64,000 bases of DNA from Elysia crispata (lineage: Eukaryota; Mollusca; Gastropoda; Plakobranchidae): assembly GCA_033675545.1 (NCBI GenBank), contig JAWDGP010000502.1, forward strand, positions 213,501 to 277,500, given 5' to 3'. The notes below the pieces were generated by a model. It ran no database searches, was not told where the DNA came from, and saw nothing but the letters and a program-made list of their open reading frames with translations. This document shows, in pieces, positions 16,511 through 29,352 of this stretch (position 1 is the stretch's first letter; every line of letters starts with the position of its first letter). The position numbers and the translations under genes are program-made.

Positions 16511-17929
16511 TCTTCATGTAGTTACATTGAAATCATTTCTGTGGATATGCGGACTCCAAGGTTGTTTTTGTCTTTATAACAACCTGACAATAAATTCTTT
16601 GCATTATTTGTAGATCAGATGATTAAGAAGTCTTCATCCTCCAGCTTCAAATCTCATTTTTCAACTTTAACCCTTTGAACAGGTTGATAATTTCATATAA
16701 TTATTCGTCTCTAGTCTTAACTTTTTATACGCCAATCCGCCCACTCAGAATGCCTTTCTTTGATAGTATCTTGTGTACTTTCATCGTCCCTTTCATATTC
16801 CGAGAATTCTTTTTTTTTAACTTAATCTCATTACCATGATCTTTGATCTAGCGATCTTTTAAACATAAAGAATGTAATCCTCTAGAGCCCGAAAGAGTGA
16901 AAAGCATTTGAGAAGGTTCCCATGGAGACGACAGCTGCTGCTTCCTTCTTGAGTTAACCTACCAGTTCTCTCTCAACTTGAAACTCCGATTCACTGTTCC
17001 AGATAAGGTTTTTAGAACACTTGAGTAATCAAAAGAAATCTATGCTTTTCGTAGCATTTGATATTGATTTTGATTAAACCTCTTTCTGGCAGCTTTATTG
17101 AAACATACAGAGTCTGTTAAATATCTTTCGATTATGGATTTATTTAAAAGGTATCTTTTAACTGTTTTCTAAAATAAAATAATGCTTTAAAAAGAGAATG
17201 ACGGACTAACAACAATAAAAGCTTCAACAGCAGCAGCTTAAGTTTTGATGGTCAAAGTAATAGTGATGATCATGATGATTTTATAATTATAACTTTAAGA
17301 GTTTGGAATCTTGACTTACGCTAAAAGCCATGTCTTGTATCTACTTTTTTTTAAAAGTGCAGTCCTTTCTTTTGATGTTCTACGAGTCCATGTTTGAAGA
17401 GTTTCCTTTTTGTAGATCAACATGACTTAAATGTCGAAAATGCAGATACTTCATTTTTTCTACATTTTACGCTTTTCGTAATTGGTTTAAGAAAAGGATT
17501 TATTGGTTGAATCGGACTGGAGTCCTAATAGTTGGCAATTACAGACTGAATTAATTTGAAGTTTGGAATCACTATGGACAAATTATATCCCCATTACTCT
17601 TCGAGATGGTGATTGAAGCAGAAGAGAGAAGCGCCGATCCTGCAATCTTTATGAGAGCGAGTGCTTCATACAGCAGCATGATCTGCTTACATGAGGACGA
17701 AACGTTGAGATTTACAACGCCTTCATGTCCTAATTGTGTTGTTTAGAATTTTTTTCAAGCGAAAGAAGTCACGTGACCTGTCAGCCGGAGTAAAAGCAAA
17801 AGAAATGGGTTCGCCAAGAACCAGTCTCGTGCCTTGGAAGATGGTACTAATTTTCCATGAAAGACAACGAGAAAGGATAAGTATTTACAGAGCTTGTAGA
17901 AAGGCCTAATTGCCACCAATAAATATGAC
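16511..17929. other. Unique noncoding DNA
   Basis: No gene is visible. It contains an X-box-like palindrome at 16915-16928 inside a GC-richer patch (16880-16990) and a GGACGAAAC word with a following small hairpin near 17695-17719. The last few hundred bases could belong to the retroelement that follows, but no coding similarity can be seen upstream of about 17930. Confidence 0.55.
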
Positions 17930-18344
17930 CTATAGGATGTGAGACCTGGAGCTTAAATCAATCATCTCTAAAGAAAGTCCAGACTTTTGTCTGATCCTGC
18001 GCATATTTTGGCCAGAAAGAATTCGAAACGAGAGTTGTGGAACAGAGCAGGACAGCGCCCAATCCGGGAGGAAATAACAGAGAAAATGGAGATGGCTGGG
18101 GCACACTCTCAGAAAGCCAAGAAACAGCATTACAAGACAATCCTTGCAGTGGAACCCTCAAGGCAAACGGAGCAGGGGAAGACCACGGACAACATGGAGA
18201 AGAAATTTGGAAGAGGAGATGAAGGCAAGTGGTCACTCTTGGAGGGACATTACACGGATGGCTTAGGATAGGCGGGAGTGGGGGTCTGTTGTTCGTGGCC
18301 TATACCCTTTGCAGGGTGAGTGGCTTTGATGATGATGATGATGA
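17930..18344 (+). mobile_element. Non-LTR retrotransposon 3' end, decayed reverse transcriptase C-terminus
   Basis: Conceptual translation gives the C-terminal part of a LINE reverse transcriptase, spread over shifted frames. The motif Y-GCETW (17931-17949, one extra base) comes first, then a KKVQTFV stretch, a cysteine-leucine segment ending ILRIFWPER-like, and ELWNRAGQ at 18032. After a further shift comes KWRWLGHTLRKP (18084 on), then WNPQGKR, GRPRTTWRR and a C-terminal VVRGLYPLQGE. These motifs and their order are typical of RTE-like elements of invertebrates (from memory of the family, not searched). Several frameshifts and an in-frame TAG at 18264 make it a dead copy. The final stop TGA at 18327 is the first unit of a (TGA)6 tail, so there is no 3' UTR. 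The 5' part is missing. Confidence 0.85.
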
Positions 18345-18349
18345 TAGGA

Positions 18350-18700
18350 TGGTTAGTATGAATCGGAAAATTTTACTGATCTTTGGAGATGGAGAACTCA
18401 TCCCGAAGTTACGAGAACAGCAAAACTTAGACCTAATAATCATTGTGATCCATTCAGCGAGCTAACACTAGATCGTTATGATTGAACTGAGGGTTCTGTA
18501 TGAATGCGCAATGGAAAAGGCCCACAATCATAAAAGGGACAAATACTTGGGCTACACCAAAAAGCAGAAAACTCTAGATATCAAGCCAATATATTTTCTA
18601 GTTGAGATAATCGCCACAAGTTCAGTTGAACATCGTCAGTCTCTGACCGTCTGGGGCAACTTTGCGAATGTATTAATAAAAGATCAAAAGCTCTAAAACT
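18350..18700 (+). mobile_element. Second retroelement remnant, endonuclease-like C-terminal domain
   Basis: In a single frame from about 18350 to 18693 the translation contains LIIIVIHSAS, two nearby stops (18463-18474 region), then IVMIELRVLYE, AHNHKRDKY and a hydrophobic segment FLVEI. A D-x(n)-ELxxxxE-x(n)-KxxKY arrangement like this is found in C-terminal domains linked to some LINE polymerases and recalls the PD-(D/E)XK restriction-like endonuclease of R2-type elements; that assignment is inference. It begins a few bases after the TGA tail of the preceding element and lies on the same strand. The two could be separate insertions, one targeted beside the other, or parts of a rearranged element. 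It is not functional. Confidence 0.5.
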
Positions 18701-20474
18701 TCCAACTGGTACAGTTAAGTTAGTTTTCAATGGATTTAGAGCAGACCGAATGAGGGGTCGCTTTAAAAGAAACATAATGCTCACATCACAAGTTGACCGA
18801 ATTAAAAAGAGCATGAATTAGAATACCAATCATCTTTGTTCGAATCCATAGTTACGCCAACAGTAGGTAGGAAGCAGGTACTTAGGAGTCATGACCTAAG
18901 TGTGTGGTCCTGCCCCCTTAGAGACCGAACATAATTATGCAATGATGATTAATTCTTCTATGAAGACTACTTGCGATCTAACAAATAGTTTAATTAAAAA
19001 ACAAACAGCATGTCGAGCATTAGCTAATGCGTAGAAAGGTTCACATCAGTTGGTAGTCTGTGTAGTGATGAAAAATTGTTTACATAAACTCATGATTCGA
19101 AGGTTACGCTCTTATCATCTTTGCCTTTTTTCTATGCAGCGCTATCCTTAACCATCCTGTTACAAGTGAAGCTGTAGAAGGAACTGTATTGTCATTGTTT
19201 TGGTTTGAATTTTGAAACTGGCATACCTGATATGTAAACTGTGCCAAAATGTTGCTATTTGGCAAAATAAAGCAAAAATTCATCATTTGCTTAACAGTGA
19301 GAAATAGATGAAACAAACATGCCAGATAAAACCAAAACTTGATGTTAAAAAAAAAAAAAAAATACGGAAACAAATTTGATGTTTTCTTTTTGGGCAGATG
19401 TTTTGTAGGATTAGGGACGACTGTAGAAAATTTAGAGCAAAAAATAATATCTAAAGATATCTACAGAATTTTTTGTTTTCTTTTTGTTTTTGATTTTTGT
19501 TCACTGCGTTTTTCGCTCAACCAGACAATCTCATAATTTACTTCCACCTGTCTTCAGCTTCACTTTAGCGTACGTCATCGGCAGAGCGACAAATTAATCT
19601 CTTAAGAAACCTCTTCCTCTCTCCGTCACCCCATCTTTGGGCCCCTGAAAAATCTTTAGTGGCTCTTGGTAAAATCTATACGCCCAAAGCCCTTGATTAA
19701 AATTTCCCCCTGGCTCTGACGTCTTGCTGAGTGGGTTCTCTATTTTTTTTCAGCATTTTCCACAGATCCAATTTTATTGGGCACTTCAATTTTCATCGCC
19801 TCCACTCGTGACAAACTCTATTTTTCGTGTGTCAAATTTTTTTTTTTCTTAAATTTTTAGATATACATCATCTCTGGGTGTAATTTTCATCTTCGTAATT
19901 ACGACTTTTTCGTTGGTTGGCAACAATGGAAAAACTACAAATTTGAACTTACAGCCTTTTGTTCAGTATTATTTTCCTTATTATGCTTCGAAAAAAACTT
20001 AAGAGGGGTGAGTGGGAAATTAAGTACGTTTCACCTAATTTAAAATATGCAAATTCGCTAGTGTTCATCTTCTACCGGTCCTTACACTTTCAAAATTAAA
20101 TTGTATTACAAATGTTCGCACTCTCCCAAACTCTGTCATTGCCCTTGAGTGGCAAGAATCGAATGGCCGGCCCGTTTTCACTTCGTGCGTAAGTACAGTA
20201 ATCATTCAAACCTTTTTTTTTTACTCTGCCCTACTCCCTTTCAAGAAAAATTATCTTTCATTTTAATAACCATTGACTGGGTGAGATTGAGGCATTATTT
20301 TAGACTGATGAAATGCTAAGACGTGAGCCAGCTTCTATCTAGATTTCATAATTTCATATCACACACTTTTCTAACATAATATAGGTGATTTGTATTGGGG
20401 TTTCAAATAATAACAAGACAAGACAAAAACATTCTTTTTTAAAGAAAAGGGTAAGTTGTAATAAGTTGTCAAGT
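18701..20474. other. AT-rich unique noncoding DNA
   Basis: The first 200 bases may still belong to the retroelement remnants. Beyond that there are poly-T/A runs (A16 near 19347), pyrimidine-richer DNA at 19560-19830, and no gene or structured RNA that I can recognise. Confidence 0.6.
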
Positions 20475-20575
20475 CAGTTGTGCTCTCTGGTAGAGTCGTA
20501 ACAAACTATCTAGGCTGTGCGAAACTGGAGAGCAACAAGCTGATAGTGAGGGATTGAAATCACTGCACCACTTAT
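20475..20575 (+). mobile_element. Candidate tRNA-like SINE head
   Basis: TGCTCTCTGGTAGAGTCG (from 20481) resembles a tRNA A box and D arm, and GGATTGAAATCACTGCACC at 20551-20569 resembles a B box plus acceptor end. The roughly 65-base spacing would suit a tRNA with a long variable arm. Mismatches rule out an intact tRNA. It could be a SINE or a decayed tRNA pseudogene; confirmation needs other genomic copies. Confidence 0.35.
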
Positions 20576-20802
20576 AAACAGGTTAGTTACGTATATGTTT
20601 CAAGTTCAAATGGACAGATTTCTTTTATATCAAAGAAAATGATATCTTTTAGGCATTCTTGCTTAGAATTTGAATTATTAAATCATAGTAAAATGGGCGA
20701 GGTGATTTCGACACTAAAGATATTTTTGGAACGGTCGGTAGATTTTTGGTTGGGAAATAATAGTTGGAAGTCAACAAACCTTTACATTTTGCACCAAAAA
20801 AT

Positions 20803-20803
20803 G

Positions 20804-20880
<77 letters not shown>
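20803..20880. repeat. (GA)n microsatellite
   Basis: A 78-base GA array has a single GATA interruption near 20815. The boundaries are sharp on both sides. Confidence 0.97.
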
Positions 20881-20884
<4 letters not shown>

Positions 20885-23580
20885 ACTGAAAATAGTCAAG
20901 CTACAATAATGGATATCTAAAAGTTTATAAGAATTTATCAAATCAATTTGGAAAACGTGCCGTTTTTATTTCCTTCATTTCTGACATGCTTTCTCACTAT
21001 TATCGTGGCAATATGCGCATACCCTGGCACACTAACTGAATGTGCTACCAGAGACTTTTTGTGAGTTAATGCGGGCCTTTTTTATAGGCTTTTGAAATAA
21101 CGATCAATGATTCATCAGTTAAATATCAATCGCTCTAGTTTTAAGTCTTTTCTTAACGTACACACACATAGAGAGAAACAGACAGACACACAGACAGACA
21201 GAAAAACCTGAACGGAAAAAGAACACATGCGAAGAATTTGACTAGAAAATTCCATAAATATCCTTTCAGTTGTCAAAATATTCTTTTACCGAGTATATTA
21301 ATTTCCACATCTCAGCTATTGTTTGCCATATCCAGTATTCACAAGATAAATACTGGGCAAGGCCTAAACTGCTCATGGGGTGAAATGGGTTGATGGTTGA
21401 ACGGTTGTTTGATGTACCACAGCCTACTAGGTTCCAACAAGCTTTGTTGCCAACTAGATCTATATCAATACTATGAGAACACGGCACAATTTAGGAGAAG
21501 ATGCTTGAGATTGTTCTAATAGCTCTGTAGCAAGATGAAACGTATTTTTACGCCTCACAATGCGCGCTTTCCATCATGTCTCATGGCTGTCTACGATAGG
21601 AGGAAAGAAAAACTACAGACAGCTATTTTCTTACATTCCCCATCATAATTACTTTAGGATTGTCCTAGCTCTGATGTGATTGAATCATTTTAATGTGACA
21701 GATTCATGTTCTGAGTTGTTTTCCCTTTTTTTCTTATATGTCAAAACTGTCAGTGCTTTACAATTTTCTCTGAAGTGCAGACTTATTACCTGAGGTAATT
21801 TTATTTTATTAAGAAAAAAAAACTTTCGATTTATTTTTGTTTTTCAGAGCTTTTTTTTAACAAACAAAAATGTAATATATGCAAACGGGTTGGCAGGGTC
21901 AAGAAAGGTATACACAGACTCTATCGCCCTTAGATATAAAGCTTGACTTTTATACGATGAAATCAGTAACGGTGTTATAGAGCAAAATCGTTTGAGGTTC
22001 TTTACTTTGTCAACCCATAGAACAAAACCATTATCATTGCTTTTGCCTTGAAATGAAATTGAAAACAAATATCTAAATGTTTAATCTTATGAAGTGGCAT
22101 TAAGATGGGATCTAAATCTGTTTAAAGATGGAGCCCAAAAACAACAATATTTGGAAGCTAATACATTATGTTTATCATTATGTATATTCTTATCCCTATT
22201 GTAAAATGAATGGTATGAAAAAAATGAAGTTTCTCTTTTTCTGGGACATGCCGATCAATTATCTGTTGAAAATCATTTATGATCTAAAGACAGTGCAACT
22301 TTCTATCGACCTTCAGTTTAACGAAACTCTAAGATTACTACTCTGGTCAGGGATATATACTATTTCAGATTTTTTTTTCAGATCTTATACTTCGATTCAA
22401 TAAAAAAGATATCTAGAGGAAATTTTTCCCTCAACTACATAATATGATAAAAACGCTCTCTATTTGTTCTAAGTATAACATTCATCTTTTCAATCTAATT
22501 CAGACTAAAAAAAATGCGGAACAAAACTTCTCTCCGCGTAACCATGTCTTGTTTTGTATTAAATTGTCTGGTTCGGGCAAAACATTGGTTTGATTTTAGA
22601 CGGCCTGTAAAGTGAAACCGGCTTTCATCCATGAACCATGATTGTATAGAGCAATTCAAGGCCAGCAGTATTGCTGGAGATCGTATAGAAATATTCAACC
22701 CTCTTGTAACTTGCAACATCTAAATAAAGGTTTTTGATGCATGGTTTATCCTAATTTTTATAATGTCTACATGCAGAAATAAAGCTTGATCTAATACAGT
22801 TTCTGATCATCTCTCTTTTTATGAAGAAGAGAAAAAAAATTTATTTTGATTGAAACCCTTAGATTTGCTTTCCAAACTTTGTTCTGTTTCTACAACACTG
22901 CTGACAATTTTTTGACCCATTTTTCTTCATTTTGTGGTGGCAATGAGAATCAATAAATGTTCTGAGATATTTCTTTCTCAATAAAGGAAATATTTATGTA
23001 ATCAGTTTTAAGAAAATCGTTACGCAAGCGACCGGAAAAGCAAAACGGGTTGATTTTTTAAAAATATTTTGAAATTATAAAAATTATAATCATTGAAGTG
23101 CTTCTTGAATATGCGCATTAATGTCTGAACTGTTGAGAGATTGGGTTGAAGCTTTTTCCAGCTGAGCATATAGCAACAGAACGAAATACATGCGATGTTT
23201 AATAGCAAATTTTTTGACGGACGTTTCAGATAGTATGGATTTTGAAATAAGCCGCCTTTTCTAAAGGAAAATTGACAGCACTTGTTTATTTACTTTAAAA
23301 GTATTCTTTGTAAAGCAATGTAGACAGACGAGTAAATAATAATCACAAATAACATGTGAAGATTTGGAGGTTAGTCTAAAACCAATGAAATCGCTATTAT
23401 TTTGAATTTGCAAATAAGTCAAATCGCCAGAACTATAACTGCCGGTACATCAGACCTTATTGGTTTTTGTTTTGTTTTGTTTTGTTTTTTGTTTTATGCA
23501 AGAGAAAGTCATCAATAGTGAAACTGGCTGGTTGGATCCGCCATCCATTAGATGTTTTTGGTGTAGCTCTAATCTTTTAT
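20881..23580. other. AT-rich unique noncoding DNA
   Basis: There is a short GACA-type run at 21170-21205. None of the short frames (for example 22128-22403 plus, 21844-22068 minus) shows a signal peptide, domain or composition that separates it from noise. (TTTTG)n words occur at 23464-23490. Confidence 0.65.
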
Positions 23581-23591
23581 ACCTCTCTCTT

Positions 23592-23655
<64 letters not shown>

Positions 23656-23660
23656 TCTCA
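23581..23660. repeat. (CT)n microsatellite
   Basis: A pure CT core at about 23596-23650 has short degenerate edges (CTTTCTCG before, CCCTCTCTC after). Confidence 0.97.
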
Positions 23661-24658
23661 TTTAAGCTTATGAAACCTCATGAGATGATTGATATTTGTA
23701 ACGACTATCTTCTTGAAATGATGACAGCCTTTCGAATCTAGTTTGTTCTAATAATGCTTCATTTACTTCAGTCACTTTCTTCTTTTTATATCTGATTTGT
23801 TAGTAAATTTGTGCATCCTATATAATCATATTAGCAATAAATCTCAGGCAATAAGAAACGAGACAAATTATAACGCTAAGGAAAGCTAGAGAAAATATAA
23901 GTCCGATAATTCAAAAAAGTTCTCTATTGATACTGGTATTTAAGACGATTGATTCATAGTTTAAGATGAAGAGAAAAGTCAAAAAGATTTTTTATACAAT
24001 TGAACGCTTGTATCAAGCTGAGATATTCTATTCTTCTGTTTTTATTTTCAAATAGTGTAAATCTTATTCGATTGTTATATCTGGAATGAGTTTAGGTTGA
24101 AAACCATAACCTAGAATTTTTTCTAATGAGCTCAAGATTTTTGTCCCGCAGAGAATTAACAATTTTGTAAATCTGATTCCGCTCCATCCTATGTGAAAAG
24201 AAAAACATGATCCATTTAATGAACATCTTTATGAGTTTCGATGTTGAATTTTGTCTTTTTTTTTAAGATAAGGAATTCATTTGAGAAATAGAAAGAGGAG
24301 CCCTTTTATCCAGCACAATTGAACGAGTCAGATTGCCAAGAATGTCCTGTATATTGCCAGCGAGTGAGTTTTATATCGGCTTAAACCGCCCACGTATGTA
24401 ATTCCTATTTCTAGTAATTTAGTTTGTGACGTGAATGCCCTTGAAATAACAACTCTATTTTGCGTGTTTTTCTTCGTTGTTTGTTTTCCTATCAGTTGCC
24501 TTTATGGTTCTATCCCTGAATCATGATCATATTAATGATGAGTTATTCATGCAGAAGAGTAATTATTGGAATAATACTTTTCCTTCTAGACTTTGCACCG
24601 TTCAAAGTCCAACATCTACATTTCTATAAAGCTTTCATTTTAACTTTGTGGTCTTCAT

Positions 24659-24662
<4 letters not shown>
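23661..24662. other. AT-rich unique noncoding DNA
   Basis: No supported gene, RNA or mobile element. I see nothing in it. Confidence 0.65.
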
Positions 24663-24701
<39 letters not shown>

Positions 24702-24736
24702 TGTGTATTTGAAAGAATGAGAGAGATAGAGAGAGT
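24663..24736. repeat. Short (GA)n microsatellite
   Basis: A 36-base GA core (24663-24698) is followed by GTGTGT and a second small GAGATA cluster to about 24736. Confidence 0.95.
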
Positions 24737-27212
24737 TAAGATAACATTAGCAAAGGAAGATGTGTTTTCTCGAATAACGAAAATAATGTAAAATCATGGT
24801 AGATCTCCAGAGACAGCTTGAACTGTTTTTTTTTAAAGATATATTTGTATCTTGACTAAAGTAAGCTAAGTTGAGCAAGCTCTATTGATATTCAAACCTT
24901 GAAGTTACACCCTTGCATTGTAACATCAGCCTTTGGAAAGATACATGTAAAAATTGACCAAAAATTCGGTAACGCTAACGATTGTTTCTAAAATTCTGAC
25001 ATTGTCTCGGGTGGAACTGATAGAATGAGGGTTCGACCGTTTAGATTGAAGGGAATCAGGTATTTCATTCGAACTCCCCCCCCCCTCCCCTTTTCACACA
25101 CACACACCTTTTTTTTTAACTAAAGGCGAACATTTTGATGAACAACGATAGGAGCGGCAGCAAGGGTGCATTCTGTGGTCATCTTGTGGTCATTGCCCTT
25201 GGTTAGAGAAAGAACGCTCTAATGTTGAAGAACAGACGAACTCAGTTTGGCCAAGTAATCCAGCAGATTAACGTAGGCCTTCTCGAGGAAGAGCACCATT
25301 AGAACATCAGAATGCCTTTTTCTCACCCTCCCACAGCCTAGGGGGTTCTCTGCAAATCACTTAGTATTGATCGCCATCCTCACCGATTCCCCTCCGCCCA
25401 GCCAGCTCCTTTTGCCCCCACTTCCCACCCAAATCGTTTAGCCCACCCCCCGTCTGTGGTGTGGAGCAGAGGAACTGGTGTTATAAGTCTTGTGAGCGTC
25501 CGTGACGTCTTGTTCTCTCGCCTGTCCAACACAGCTGCAGATGAAAAGCAAGAAAGGGAAATGAGGATATGGAAACTTTGTGGACGCCAAAAGAAGTAGA
25601 GAGCTAAGACCACCGTTTTTTATATGATCGAACAGTTGTTTATTGGGGATGAGGAGGAGGGGAATGCTGGTTTACTGGCCCCCGAGATGGATGAGATTTG
25701 ATGGAAATGATAAGGTATAAAAATGTTAAAAGGCGGCAATCACTAGGAAAGCTGACTGTAGCTCAGGAAAAGTGACGAGAAAGAAGATTTAGAGAGTCGA
25801 GCAGGGTGGTCGCTTTGAAAACGCATACAAAGTGATAAAGAGAAATTGAGTCAGTGGGTTTGGGGGTTTGATGGTTTTTTTTTCAATTTAGAGGGACTTC
25901 TATACACAAAAATTTGCTTGTAAATGGTTTAAAGGAAAATCTTCAGAACTTGAAAAAAAGTTTGCATTTTTTTACTAAGGTTTATAAAGATGTTTGGATG
26001 AAGCAACATGAACCAGTATCTCACCTTATGCTAAGTTAGAAGTATGGACAGGTGATACTCTATAAATAATAAATGAGAATGAGCGAAAGCTTCAAGAGAG
26101 AGAATACACAGGAGGAAAAAATAGTATGAAAATGAAAGTGAGGTCAATACTGTATGAACTATCAAAAAAATTTATAACGATTACTTCTCAATTTTACACG
26201 CCTACTCATGAGTCCACTCTATTTTCTCCACTTTCCCTCTTTCACGTCTAAAATTCATTTCAATTTTAGAAAATAAGCCGCATATCTTTTTTACAAACGT
26301 TTAGTCAAGGGAATTCGTCGCGATCCTTCTTTTCTTCGCAAAATCATTAAATCTAAATTCCACGAATTCTATTTAGCAGCCAGTACAATATAATCTAAGC
26401 TGAGAGAAAAGTTCGACTGAACTCTTGCTTGAACATCACAGAGTTCCAATGACCACATCCTCTCTGGCATCTTGCCAGTTTATTTCGCAAAAATTATTTG
26501 GCCAGGGGCATAAATCTCTGACCTTCTGGAGTTTTCTGGATATTTCTTAGGACTTTTTCCCTTGACTTTTAAGCTCGAATCCGTGCTTAGGTGGGGGAGG
26601 GGGCTGCCCTCATGGTCGTAAACGAAAGTCGGAAGTTATTGCACATCATACACCTTTTTTAGGAGCAGACTCTGTGAAATACACACTTCCTGAATGTTTG
26701 AATAGCTTATGTATTCCTGAACATTTAAAAACGCATCCGATATCGAGAGAACGAAAAAAAATATAACGTTAACAAAATGAGTCATGCTATGTATCAAACG
26801 CTCTGATTTCCTGGTTGAGAAGGATTCTACTTTAGTTTTTACATGTTCAAGTTATAACTTATATATGATAGGGCTGGTTTTCATTAAACATTTCTATTAA
26901 GATATTTAATGATTCTCTTAGAATGAATTCATTACTAAATTGAATTGACATGATACTTTTTTTTTTAAATATCATTTTAAAAGAGTGGGGATTGGTTGTT
27001 GATACTTAGATTTATTTTAAATTCTTACTTTATCCATCTAAGTAACAAAGTTTCTACCAAATTTGGATTTAAAAAATAAAATATTAAGTCTTCACTCTGT
27101 TCTTTGCAATGAGAGCTATTTAAATGCTGGTCTAATACAATTATTGATGTGTGATGTAGGAGCGGATGTACTTGTTATCAACGTCATTTAATACCTAAAT
27201 ACTACTCTTATA
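24737..27212. other. Unique DNA with GC-richer islands
   Basis: Islands of raised GC at about 25140-25620 (with a C10 run beginning at 25077 upstream) and 26400-26640 stand out from AT-rich surroundings. The first contains the duplicated 9-base word TGTGGTCAT. The minus-strand frame 25380-25613 shows no known domain. No gene can be supported. Confidence 0.55.
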
Positions 27213-27495
<283 letters not shown>

Positions 27496-28017
27496 TACTG
27501 TTACTTAAAATCAATAGTTGTTTATGCCGGCCGTAAAGATTTAGGTTAAAATTATTTTTCCCGAAATTGCGCTGTAATTTCTTTAGATTTGCCGTTATTA
27601 ACATTATTTCATTAGCCTAATCAGCCTGCATTAGGATCATTTTGTTTATGATATCTCTAGGGTTGGGTCGCAGATCAACTATAAGGTGATGCCCGTTACA
27701 CGCGATTATTTTTTATTATTTATCTTGAATGGACGGGGCATTATATGAACGGACGATTTGGGGAAGGAGTAAACTTTAGTGAGTTAGGACAGATAAAATG
27801 TGTGTCCCTTTTTTTAACAGATTTTTTTTTTTCGATGAATTGGTAAGTTTTCATTCTTCTATGACACTGGTCGGTTTACGTTCGTGAGAATGTAAATCCT
27901 TTAAACATGCGCAAGATAAAGAAATATATAGCATTCACAAAAATGAGAAACGGAAATGTGCTGAAGCGAATTTTTTTTTAATTCCGGATTTTTAAGATTC
28001 AAACTATTCTATATATA
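27496..28017. other. AT-rich unique noncoding DNA
   Basis: Nothing recognisable apart from poly-T runs. Confidence 0.65.
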
Positions 28018-28050
28018 TTCATATATATGACTGAGGTGTGTTCGGTTGCC

Positions 28051-28100
<50 letters not shown>
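28018..28100. repeat. (AT)n microsatellite with split left arm
   Basis: A main AT array at 28052-28100 is preceded by a shorter ATATAT run interrupted by about 20 unique bases containing GAGGTGTG. Cruciform formation is likely; no gene is involved. Confidence 0.95.
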
Positions 28101-28102
<2 letters not shown>

Positions 28103-29352
28103 TATAATCTTGAATAGAGTCAAAAACTTAACATTTTCAATGAAGTAGCTGCAACTAGTCATTTGTTGAAATTGTGTTTTCTTAGCCCATGATTATCATC
28201 GGATTATGGACCTCACTATGCAATAGTCCGTGGCAATCAAACACCGAATGATTAACAAATAAAAAACCTGATTTTCCTTCAAAGTTGATGCAAAAAGTTT
28301 CGCAGAAATTGAGTTATATGAGCTTTAGTGACAGCAACTCGTGAAAATTTGAAAAAATTAACGACTGTGTGACTATTATAAATCTGTGTTTTTGCGCCGA
28401 CTAGAAACAGTGATGTGAGTGTGAATAACTTACGTCTATCTATTATTTTTTTCTTTTTTGGTTTAAAAAGGACATTTCCGAGAAACAAACTAAATTTTCT
28501 CTGAAGCATCATTTCGGATAATATGAAAACGTCGGAAACATAATTTATGATGAAGCTTATAACACATTCGCTCTTTTTTTTTTCATGTCTCGGAGGTTAC
28601 AAAGAAGTGAGGGGCAAGTCAAAAACTTGACGATATAATAAAAAAAAAACCCGCGAGCAAAAAAAAATTATGCCAGTGAAAAAACAATCGAGTCATTAAC
28701 ACTCTATATGGTGGTATAAAAGTGCGTCTCATAATTATAGTCAACAAATCCAGAGGAGCTTTATTTATTGTCTTGATAAGTGATGCTCTACATAACAGTG
28801 TGACTTATTGGTCAAGACGATTTAAAATTGACATTCAAACTAAACCTTTTCTCCCTAGTCCTCTGCGCTTTCGAGAAAGGAAAGCAGACCGCTTAATCTT
28901 TTATATGGTCCCTTAGAGCGACGAAAATTTAGTATGCATTAGTCTCGCTGATATGTGCCTGTACCCTGGGACCAATCTCCTGTAAATCTAAAAGCGAAGC
29001 TATTTTACTTCATGACAGCCTAGCAAGAGGCGATGGAAAGGAAGGTTTTTCAACTTTCAAGGTGACATGAGAAATGGTTCTAGTTCACTCCAATAAATTT
29101 TTGTTTGTTTCTTGTTTTCAGTTAAGGTTGCTTCTCTTTGCAAAAAATATATATTGCAAAGAACTTGATGATAACAATATTAAAATAATGAGTATGTGAG
29201 ATTTGGAGGAATAGCAGCATTCATCGACACCATGGACTGTAATTATGATGTATGTTATTAATTTCATGTTACGTCGTACCAAAAGCTGAAAATAAATATT
29301 ATAGCTGATAAAGAATGCAATAAAGCATTGTCTTCATTTCATTAAGTTCATT
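28101..29352. other. AT-rich unique noncoding DNA
   Basis: Short frames only; no domains. A moderately GC-richer patch occurs around 28860-29050. I see nothing else. Confidence 0.6.

Noticed and set aside
18327..18350. Poly-Asp open frame after the LINE end
   Set aside because: It is the (TGA)n tail read in another frame, not an acidic protein.
18830..18850. GTTCGAATCC word like a tRNA B box
   Set aside because: No A box at the right distance and no arms can be paired.
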